Below, in pieces: positions 6,899-13,747 of a stretch of 13,747 nucleotides of DNA. The stretch lies in assembly GCA_025602915.1 (NCBI GenBank), contig JAHLJZ010000180.1, positions 1-13,747 on the forward strand, read 5' to 3'. Position 1 is the stretch's first letter; every line of letters begins with the position of its first letter. The notes beneath the pieces are model-generated. The model was not told the DNA's origin. It made no database searches and saw only the letters and a list, made by a program, of their open reading frames with translations. The stretch comes from Paraphysoderma sedebokerense. Taxonomy: Eukaryota > Blastocladiomycota > Physodermatomycetes > Physodermatales > Physodermataceae. The position numbers and the translations under genes are program-made.

Positions 6899-8883
6899 AT
6901 GTTCAACTCGGATCAGCGAAGCATCATTTCAAAATTATTGGCATTAGCATTCCTATTTTCGTTAACACGGTACCTGGTCATTTCGAGGCTACTCACTCCC
7001 CGGAAATCAATGACGCTCGGTTTATCTTTATACCAAGACTTATGGGTGCAGCTTTGTTACTCGTTCCCCCTTTTTCTCGCATCTTTCTTGTCACTGGTTA
7101 CCATCAAAGAAACCGGACACTCGCACGGGAAACTTGAAAACACCTTGTTTCGGGTCAAACTCCTTTTCTTGGTCGCAAACATCGTCCAACTAGTCGGGCC
7201 CTTGGTGTCCACATATACAAAAGAGAATCTTAAAATTAATTCATGGTTGGACCATTTAGACATCATATCAGAGAATTCGGCCAAACCGGGATTATGGGAT
7301 TTGAGTTTTATGTTTGTATTCCTCACCAAGTCAAAATTGTCAATTACCAGTTCATTAGGACTATCATACGAACACGGCCTTCAGATCCATCGCTTCCTTG
7401 GATTCCTATCATCATTCTGGTTTTCATTCCATTCTATTGGATACATTGTCATCTATGCGATTGAAAACAAACTCTCCGAAAGTTTATTTCCTTTGTCAAC
7501 TCGATTAGGATGGATCAATTTTCCTGGTGTACTAGCGTTCGGGTGTCTAATCATGATTTGTGCCACCTCATATCATCGTTTCAGGAGAAGAAACTACAAT
7601 TTGTTTTATCTTGTTCATATGACTTGGATCTTTTATATTATTGGTCTTTTGATTCACGACATTGAAACACTGGTGGTCTTGTTTCCTACGATTTTGTTAT
7701 ACCTGATCGACAAAATCATTTTGTACACATCGATTTCGTACTCGTTTGACGCTACTCTGATTAAAGTTACGGATGAGGTTGTAAAATTAATTTTACCACT
7801 CCCTCCGCATGCATGTAATGGCATTTCCCCCGGCCAGTTCATGCTTCTCCGTGTTCCATCGGTGTCAAGGTTCCAATATCATCCATTTTCAATATCCGCC
7901 ATTGATTCTACGCATCTTTCCTTCATCATTCGTAAAGCAGGGCCGTGGACAAAAAGATTATTCGGCACTCTGGATCATCAGATTGGTACCTGTAAAATTA
8001 ATGTCAGCTGTTTGGGACCGATCTCATCAATTCATTTGCCTGCCCATACTGACCGAGTGCTAGTGATTGCTGGGGGAGTGGGTATTGCAAAATTTGCCAC
8101 GGGTAAATTTTTGGAGAAGTTTTCTGGCAAGATTATTTGGACGATTAGATCTATTGATGAGTTAAATTATATTAATTGGGAAGACTCAGTCAAAAAGTCA
8201 GATTGTTATTGGATTATATACATCAGCTCAGGATTAGCCAAGACTCGTCCAACCACGAAATCACTCTCAAGTATGGAGCACGCATTTACATTCGAAGATA
8301 TTTCGAAATTGGTAAGTTTTAAACAAGTCAAATAGAGTATGCTTTAATATTCTTACCAAGCCTTCTCTTCTCACAGCCCCGACCTTTTTCCAGAACGCAC
8401 CATTCATTGATTGTCATTCTCGCCCTTGTCATTTCAATTCCATTGTTCCTAGTCTTCCGCACTTTCACGAACCCATCTGACCTTTGCCGCTCAGATAAAG
8501 GTTACATCCACAATTTCTGGCGCTGCAGACTTTCGTTCGTCATACTCCCTTTCTTTGTTCCGCTTACAGTGGTTATTGCACTGGGCATGTTTTCTACATA
8601 TATTCATCGTTCCCACCCTTCGAATACTAGATCACAACAGACAAACCAGGAAGATGCATTTGGTTGTGAAGATACCCATGCTGGATTGCTTGATTTGGAA
8701 GAGTTTCAACGCAGGTACGGCCAAAAAGTTCAGTTTCATTCAAAGAGACTTGATTTGCAGAAAGTAGACATTGGGCACTACGACGAGATTCTCGTATGTG
8801 GGGGTGCAAAATTGAGAAAGGGTGTGAAAGCTTTATGTGAAAATGCAAATGTGGAATTCGTAGACGAAGGAACTAATTTTTAG
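6899..8883 (+). CDS. Ferric reductase (FRE/FRO type flavocytochrome b), two exons
   Basis: Members of this family move electrons from NADPH through FAD and two haems to reduce Fe(III) or Cu(II) outside the cell before uptake. Exons are 6899-8311 and 8377-8883; the 65-nt intron starts GTAAGT, ends CACAG and is in phase 0, giving 639 aa. Two His-x13-His pairs mark the bis-haem helices: His164/His178 and His226/His240. FAD binding is shown by YHPFSIS (327-333) with GPWTKRL (348-354), and the nucleotide site by GGVGIAK (392-398, usually GGVGITP) and CGG near the C-terminus (612-614, usually CGP). Several other hydrophobic segments fill the first 280 residues. Two more (about 482-501 and 523-546) sit inside the NADPH domain, as in plant FRO proteins. 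Four ATCWGATAA sites upstream suggest repression by iron. The metal and membrane location are inferred from the family. Confidence 0.93.
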
Positions 8884-9369
8884 GAAACTCGGTTACCTCG
8901 CGGATGTATAGTATTATAGGTCATTGTCAAATTGTCATAGGTTTAATCAAGACTGGGACTTGATGAATTTAACCTCAGTTATGTCTGAAAAGTTCCTGAA
9001 TTTTTTTTTGAATTCTTTTAACACACACAAAGACTCGGTCCACTTCTTCACTCTGCCGGATTCCCACTGTAAAAGACACTACCATCTGGTGAGACGATAA
9101 CTCAATTCAAATTGATTCTGTTGCGTGTCATTTTAAAATATCAGAATGACAGGCAGCATTGTAATAAAGGATCCAGAAAGAATAGTATTTCCGTTTATGT
9201 GAGGAATCAATCGTCCAAGTGAAACTTAGCCTTTATTTATAAACATCTCAGTCGTTATGTTAAATACAGATATAGTACAGTACTGAATTATTATATTCAT
9301 CAGACATATCGGATTATTGAAGTACAACAGCTCATATACATTAAATTGAAACAGATAAATTATTGATCG
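8884..9369. other. Intergenic region, no gene seen
   Basis: AT-rich DNA between the ferric reductase and the broken glycine-rich gene. It holds a poly-T run near 9001 and only short open frames; I see no gene, RNA or repeat. Confidence 0.4.
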
Positions 9370-10130
9370 ACGCCAAGTGATGGTCACGGAGCCATGAGTG
9401 TCGCAGTTGTTGGGTGTGCTGGCTTGGTCAGCGCCCGCATTGAAAGACCTCCTCTTTGACTCCGCCATGACCCGGATCACCCTTACCCGCCGCCATCAAC
9501 AATGTCTTTGATGATTTGATACTGATAAACGAGCCACCGCCACCTGCACCTCCACTACAGGGACCAAATACTCCCATTTGACCCACAACAATGCAAAGTA
9601 CATCACCCCTTTGGAGCAAGAACGTATCTTCTATGAAAGCGCCCTTCCCACCATAGTACGAACCACTACCTGCGCCTGCCGCTCCCTTGACGGATATCCT
9701 ATAATTCCCAGCTTGGTACCCTCCACTCTTAGATACCCTGCACCGTCATATTGAAAATACTACTGTTCTGAGCCCACGGTTGCGACGAGTATGCACTTCT
9801 GCACGCCGATAATGTAGGACCAAAACGACACGTCGCCCCAGCATTCGTGAATGTATGCGTTGCAAATGAGTACAGGTCAAAACTTAGAGGAAATGTGAAA
9901 TAGAATGGAGCACCAGGCAACATATGTTCGAACATTGCACGGTAAATGCCTAATCTGGTACCATATGATTCCGTTGTCGTGGGTACTTGATTGGCATTCG
10001 GCCAAATGTTGTCGTTGGATGTGCGAGGTTGATCGAGACAAGCTTCCCTTATCTTGACGTTGTACTGATTTAAGGTAGTTGTCTTTTCAAATAAGTGAAT
10101 GAAAATAAGTATCAGGCAAATAAATGACAT
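9370..10130 (-). pseudogene. Broken gene for a glycine-rich extracellular domain protein
   Basis: Reading from 10130 down, a signal-peptide-like start (MSFICLILIFIHLF) leads to THTFTNAGATCRFGPTLSAC, Ala-Tyr-Ser and a Trp-Ala-Gln-Asn-Ser segment, then FNMTVQGI. This matches a domain seen in large protist, fungal and bacterial surface proteins that continues as GI-Q-x-W-x-VP and then a Gly-rich ALK-like region. Here the expected Gln is TAA (9729-9731) and the WRVP that follows is still readable. A frameshift near 9708-9716 then moves the frame to AGNYRISVKGAAGAGSGS, GGKGAFIEDTF, LLQRGDVLCIVVGQ and SGGAGGGGSF (about 9710-9445). A second shift near 9430-9480 leads to the terminal HGSVTITW (ends near 9373). 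Continuous homology across a stop and two shifts indicates decay rather than introns. The upstream extent is uncertain; an in-frame ATG also exists at 10196. Confidence 0.72.
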
Positions 10131-11436
10131 GTCAGATCTTGTTTCAATAGACTTTGATTCCGCAAGTTGGACAAAGGAAACAAAATTACAAATCATCCCA
10201 TAGCTTCTGGTTTGATTCTAACGATATTTTGTCTGTGTGAACTGCGAAATAATATGTTGTTCTCGGGAAAATTTTTTTCGCTCACTACTATAGTAAAAGA
10301 GAATGACCTGTTGAATATTTTGAGGGAAGGAGATGGAATGGAACGAAGCTACAGTACATGTTTTATGTATTGTCCCCTTGGAGCTGCATTCGTGCCAGAT
10401 GACGAAAGTCCACTGCGAGACGTATGCACCGACTGTCAATGAGGGTCTAACCACAATCGGATCGTGGAATCGCCGACCCATTTTATGTCTTGCGCTTTGC
10501 AGTTTGCACATTTCAAGAAACAAAGACTGAAATGCATGGTTACGGAAATTGCTGAAAGTAAGCATGGGTGTAACTTGCTTGCAAAGTCGCCATTGTGTGC
10601 GACCTATTCGTTAAATTAGCAGCGAGTTTCCGATGTGCCTGCAGCCTAAGTACGTTTAAATCTATACTGACCAATGTGGCGCTGAGAGAATTTCATGATG
10701 TTCGCCTAGACTCATTCCGAATCTTTGAAAACGTGAAATTTGTCTTATGAAACTGTTGTCTTGAGCTTTTAGTTCGTTGCCCCCTTTTTTTGGTTTCGTG
10801 GATATGCGGGTTCAGTGATGGCTCCAAGTTTGCTAATTGGAAAATACTTGGATAAATAAAAAACATTGCAGATGACGTTAACATATACTCACTTCACACT
10901 TGTTATAAACATCAATGATTATGAAAAGTGCGTACTAACCTGGCCAATGTTATCAAACTATACGCAGAGCAGGTTAATTTCAGTGCGTACACGACAAATT
11001 ACTTGCTGCGTTTCATTGGGTACGATGAAGCAATTAACAAGTGAGCCAAGAGTGATTACAGTCAAATTTTCAGCCATAAATAACCTCCATTGATTTTACT
11101 TAAATGTTTCTGCATGCAAAAAAATGAATCTCTAAATACTTTGTCCGTTATTCAGGCAAATTTAGTACCTCGAAACCATTTTGTGTCCTGCCGGATTGTC
11201 TCTGGTAGCAATCAGTAAAATTAATCAATGTTTTATATAACCTGATCTGCATTATAAGATTTCAAGATTGACCGTGCCATCATCTCAGATGAATTAGATG
11301 TAATTAATAGATAAACCGACTATTCCTCATTTCTGACTGCATTCTGAAGCATAATGTACTTTAATGTATACTGATGCTTGTATTTCACATTAATTATAGA
11401 TAATATCATATGCCATGTATACTGTTAATTCTTTTT
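10131..11436. other. Gene-poor region, no confident gene
   Basis: The minus strand has an open frame of 115 codons (10565-10218) and both strands have several of 60-90 codons; none shows a recognisable motif, intron model or promoter. The part near 10330-10510 is somewhat richer in G and C and could be a relic of the neighbouring broken gene. From 11090 to 11436 the DNA is strongly AT-rich and holds only the 3' flank of paralog B. Confidence 0.4.
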
Positions 11437-12188
11437 TCATCGAAGTGCTTCTACTTCCGTTGAATTCGCCTTTTTGATTTGGACATACTGCGTTTAGGCG
11501 AATAAAAGTCAAAGTTGGTGTTAGATTACTGACTGTCTTGACTAGTTATTTGTCATAGCCTTTACGGTGTATGACATTGTCTACTTACCACACTAGTCCA
11601 GTGCGCTACTCCATTATGATCTCGAATCTGACCTGGGATCAAAAGATTTCTTTTCGGAACTACTGACACGTTGCTGGTAAACTTTTCTCGGTAGGTTTGA
11701 GTCAAATCGTCGCATTCTCCTCTAATTCGCCTGAAAAGCTGGAGGAGACCTTGTATGTCAGACAGGCTCGATAAGTTTTCTCAAAAACAGCCAATCAAGC
11801 TACTGATGAAAATGGGGGAAAAATGACAAACCATATTCATTGCAACTGTAATTATAACGGAATAAAAAATCCGCATGCTCGCGAAAAAGGCATATGCCAT
11901 CAAGTAAACTCTGTAAGGTGATTGGTCTATTGCATTGATAATAGTGCTACTGATGACGACTAGCGGAATCATCACATTGGACATAAATGTGAAGAATTGT
12001 ATGAATCTGAATGTTGAACAGCAGAGTAGAGGATCTAATTGATATTTTACAGCCAGAATGAAGTCTGTTTGTACAGCTGGTTGTTCTAAAACGGTGAATG
12101 ATGTTGGAGATCCAAACCAGTTACGACCGAGATATACAATCGAGATCGGGTCGTCCTGGGGGATATCAAAATTGCCCGAGTTTGACAT
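11437..12188 (-). CDS. Unrecognised two-membrane-segment protein, paralog B (three exons)
   Basis: This is the second member of the unknown pair. Exons are 12188-11832, 11738-11589 and 11487-11437, giving 119 + 50 + 16 = 185 aa, the same total as paralog A. Introns are 93 nt (GTTTGT...CAG) and 101 nt (GTAAGT...CAG), in phase 0. The N-part has DIP, WFGSPTSFTVLEQ and YQLDPLLCC, two hydrophobic segments follow (about 60-86 and 95-118), then LFRRIRGEC and a tail with VVPKRNLLIPGQIRDHNG. The last exon encodes YVQIKKANSTEVEALR, which lines up with paralog A's. The start at 12188 is chosen because it aligns with paralog A and both have TATAAATA 62 nt upstream; an in-frame ATG at 12236 lies only 7 nt beyond that TATA box. 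Most differences are conservative, so the copy appears to be functional. The function is unknown. Confidence 0.82.
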
Positions 12189-12242
12189 ACTTTTTATGCT
12201 GTTCTTTTCTGTCGAGTTGTTGGGATGAGCTACCACGAACAG

Positions 12243-12250
12243 TATTTATA
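12243..12250 (-). promoter_or_regulatory. TATA box of paralog B
   Basis: TATAAATA on the minus strand starts 62 nt before the ATG at 12188, the same octamer and spacing as in paralog A. A second TATA-like element, TATATAAG, lies 67 bp further upstream (12310-12317). Confidence 0.65.
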
Positions 12251-13109
12251 GAGAGCATGGGATCTTCCTAGGATTTAGTAGTTGTTCCAAGCCCGTGATG
12301 CCAAAATGCTTATATACAGCGGGTTCATTTATTTTGTAGGCATAAGCAATGGGGAATTCAAATTCATTGATGTTATCTTAATTGAGACAGCTTAAAGCCA
12401 TGGCGCTTAGCCTAGAGTATCCTTGCACCTAAGGCCGACTGTTGTTCTATGGTCATTTGAACCACACTTGATGATTGTTTGAGTTGCCGCGAGCAACGCG
12501 TGATGTGGAGAAAATCATTGTTGGAAGGGATATTAAGCCCCCGAAAAAAAAAGAGATGCGAAAAGAGGATCAGAAATGTGACCGTAATAATTATTGACTT
12601 TGTTGTAATATAGCTCAATTTAAGAACTAGGTTGTTACTTCACTCGGACAGTGTCCTTCACTTGGGACAGTGTCCATAAGAGTCTTTACCGGTTGATGAG
12701 AAATGCAATCCTCGACAGCAAATTTGCGCATTTGCTTCGTTAATGATTTAACAAATCATCACTATCCTATGTACACCTGGTACACACCGGAAATATATTG
12801 GGGATTGAACGAGAAGGATGTATTTGAATATAGCAAACAGTAGCACCAAATCTCGAATGGAACCCCTTGTATATGCAATATATTCCAACAGTCAGAAAGT
12901 TGCTTTGTATTTTTAGAAAAACACATTTAGTATTAACACAAATTGGTGTATTGGATTCATTCAGAAGTGAGACATGAAGAGGACTGCTTTCGTGCGTGTT
13001 ATCTGCGGAATCTGTCGAAGTAAAAAATGAACCGAGATGACTCCCGAATATAAAAATAATTATGAAGTTGTATTTTTTCCTGTGACATATACAGGAACTA
13101 AATATCATT
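12251..13109. other. Region upstream of paralog B, no confident gene
   Basis: The minus strand has an open frame from an ATG at 13108 to a stop at 12767 (113 codons). Parts of it (SSPLHV, LTVGI and SRFGATV) faintly recall the filamin-like repeats that accompany PA14 domains in some surface proteins, so it may continue the relic at 13110-13375. A second minus frame (12618-12412) has a hydrophobic start but no ATG. A short tandem repeat at 12639-12675 is listed separately. Confidence 0.3.
12639..12675. repeat. Tandem pair of 18/19-bp repeats with GGACAGTGTCC dyad
   Basis: TTCACTCGGACAGTGTCC is followed directly by TTCACTTGGGACAGTGTCC. Each copy ends in GGACA-G-TGTCC, a palindrome around one base (12646-12656 and 12665-12675). 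It may be a pair of regulator sites or a remnant of a transposon end. Confidence 0.75.
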
Positions 13110-13375
13110 TTACCGTTCTACGAAAGATGGCCCTTTCGGACTGTTATATTCAAGTCGGATGTAATCGGCAACAATACCAGTCACGCCACCTTGTGCAATA
13201 ACCATGGTGGATGTAAATGTGAAATTCGCTCCTTTCCAAAATTGATGATGAAATCTTTTCGCAGAAAATATATCCACCAGAGTCACCTCTTCTGATATAT
13301 ACATATGCAAGATAAATGCTGTCGCAGTCGCAGATTTCGCCAATGACATCGTCAGCATCCTTGAAACACTCAAAA
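13110..13375 (-). pseudogene. Probable relic of a PA14-like domain
   Basis: The minus-strand frame reads SATATAFILHMYISEEVTL, then a Trp-containing stretch, then VADYIRLEYNSPKGPSFVE before a TAA. The pattern of a TYTF-like strand, a 'SDDGVTL' -like turn, and a late 'Y-x-IRLEY...G.S..E' strand fits the PA14 beta-barrel found in cell-surface carbohydrate-binding proteins. The expected leading part of the domain and the final 'LxW' strand are missing, and no start, promoter or splice model restores it, so I call it a fragment. The resemblance is by eye only. Its upstream end overlaps the plus-strand Ser-rich frame, and at most one is likely to be expressed there. Confidence 0.4.
13291..13302 (+). 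promoter_or_regulatory. Possible TATA box identical to that of the ferric reductase
   Basis: TCTGATATATAC occurs here and at 6843-6854, where it is the ferric reductase TATA box. Here TATATA starts 47 nt before the ATG at 13343, close to the 51 nt at the ferric reductase. It also lies inside the minus-strand PA14 relic, so the match may be chance. Confidence 0.4.
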
Positions 13376-13672
13376 TCAGAAACATTACCCGAAACACATC
13401 ATCACCAGCAACAGCAACATTCATCGAGTATGCCCGTAACAACAACATCTATATCAATAACAACAGTTGCTATCACGACTCAAACAGCCGTTATCAAAGA
13501 AGCGAGTTCGGAAACTTTTAAATCTGCCGAAAACGTCCTCGCTGCTGCTGAAAACTCATCTCGGTCAGAATCCACTGCTATCGATATTCCCAAGTTCGAC
13601 TCCCCAACACATATGAACGAAATAAATGAGGCATCTCCATCATCTACCAACAGTCATGATACGCAGCAATAA
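13343..13672 (+). CDS. Ser/Thr/Gln-rich protein, N-terminal part
   Basis: The frame is rich in Ser, Thr, Gln and His, with a HHHQQQQH run and Thr-rich stretches, and uses codons such as CAA/CAG/ACA/TCA. It resembles the disordered N-terminus of a fungal regulatory or signalling protein; no domain is visible. I prefer the ATG at 13343 because it is 47 nt from a TATA box, whereas the in-frame ATG at 13316 is only 20 nt away. The frame meets TAA at 13670-13672, but the following 25 codons to the window end stay open and have the same Ser/Thr/Gln/Pro composition. So the stop may be removed by an intron, be a sequence error, mark a broken gene, or be real. I do not know the function. Confidence 0.45.
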   Translation: MTSSASLKHSKSETLPETHHHQQQQHSSSMPVTTTSISITTVAITTQTAVIKEASSETFKSAENVLAAAENSSRSESTAIDIPKFDSPTHMNEINEASPSSTNSHDTQQ

Positions 13673-13747
13673 ACTCCCACTTTGAAACGACCTACGACAG
13701 CTCCACCCACCCTACAGAATGCAACTCGACAACAATCCTCTGACAGC

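Noticed and set aside
9708-9745. A mini-intron (GTATCT...AAG, about 25 nt) that would remove the stop in the glycine-rich gene.
   Set aside because: It is too short, ends poorly, and would delete the conserved W-x-VP residues that are still readable.
10218-10565. Minus-strand frame of 115 codons as a gene.
   Set aside because: No motif, promoter or paralog; the plus strand is open over part of the same DNA as well, so it may be chance or relic.
12412-12618. Minus-strand frame with a signal-peptide-like start.
   Set aside because: It has no ATG (it opens with TTG), no family match and no splice or promoter evidence.
13110-13304. Third member of the two-membrane-segment family on the minus strand.
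   Set aside because: A stretch around WKGANFTFT aligns weakly with WFGSPTSFT of paralog B, but the later LEQ and LDPLL motifs, the TATA spacing and the following exons are absent; a PA14-like reading fits better.
13670-13672. TAA read as Gln (alternative genetic code), because two TAA codons fall where Gln is plausible (9729 and 13670).
   Set aside because: The hydrolase, superoxide dismutase, aldehyde dehydrogenase and paralog A end properly at TAA, and the glycine-rich gene has frameshifts as well, so decay explains it better.
1-13747. tRNA, rRNA, CRISPR arrays, bacterial operons and complete transposons.
   Set aside because: I looked for tRNA T-loop signatures, regularly spaced repeats, transposase or reverse transcriptase motifs and long terminal repeats and saw none.

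Overview
The window is eukaryotic nuclear DNA, most likely from a fungus and perhaps an early-diverging (chytrid-like) one. The reasons are short GT-AG introns (65-167 nt), TATA boxes about 50-60 nt before several start codons, AT-rich intergenic DNA, standard stop codons, and gene content: a class 3 aldehyde dehydrogenase, a ferric reductase and an Fe-type superoxide dismutase with three introns. The lineage is an inference; no rRNA or tRNA is visible.

Layout. 1-300 (+): C-terminal end of a fatty-aldehyde-type dehydrogenase. 552-791: GC-rich, coding-like island of unknown nature. 940-2016 (+): intronless alpha/beta hydrolase of the COG4757 type. 2415-3390 (-): complete four-exon Fe-type superoxide dismutase, 207 aa, convergent with the hydrolase. 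4201-4452 (-): small twin CX9C (CHCH) protein. 5057-5773 (-) and 11437-12188 (-): two paralogous three-exon genes, each for a 185-aa protein with two membrane segments, which I do not recognise. 6899-8883 (+): two-exon ferric reductase, 639 aa, between the two paralogs. 9370-10130 (-): broken gene for a glycine-rich extracellular domain. 13110-13375 (-): probable relic of a PA14-like domain. 13343-13672 (+): start of a Ser/Thr/Gln-rich protein running towards the window edge.

Two observations stand out. First, four perfect copies of ATCWGATAA, the binding consensus of fungal iron-sensing GATA repressors (Fep1/SreA/Urbs1 type), lie within 300 bp upstream of the ferric reductase, and a fifth near-match overlaps its TATA box. 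This predicts direct repression by iron. Second, the two paralogs share exon phases, an exon 1 of exactly 119 codons, total length, and a TATAAATA box at the same distance from the start codon. One of them is divergent from the ferric reductase across the GATA-rich intergenic region, so a link to iron is possible but unproven. Aligning the paralogs also revealed a tiny last exon in each (15 and 16 codons) that single-sequence reading would miss.

Two proteins have clear iron or redox roles: surface ferric reduction and superoxide removal by a probable Fe enzyme. The aldehyde dehydrogenase and hydrolase look like unrelated metabolic neighbours. The right third of the window is gene-poor and holds relics of large extracellular-domain genes.
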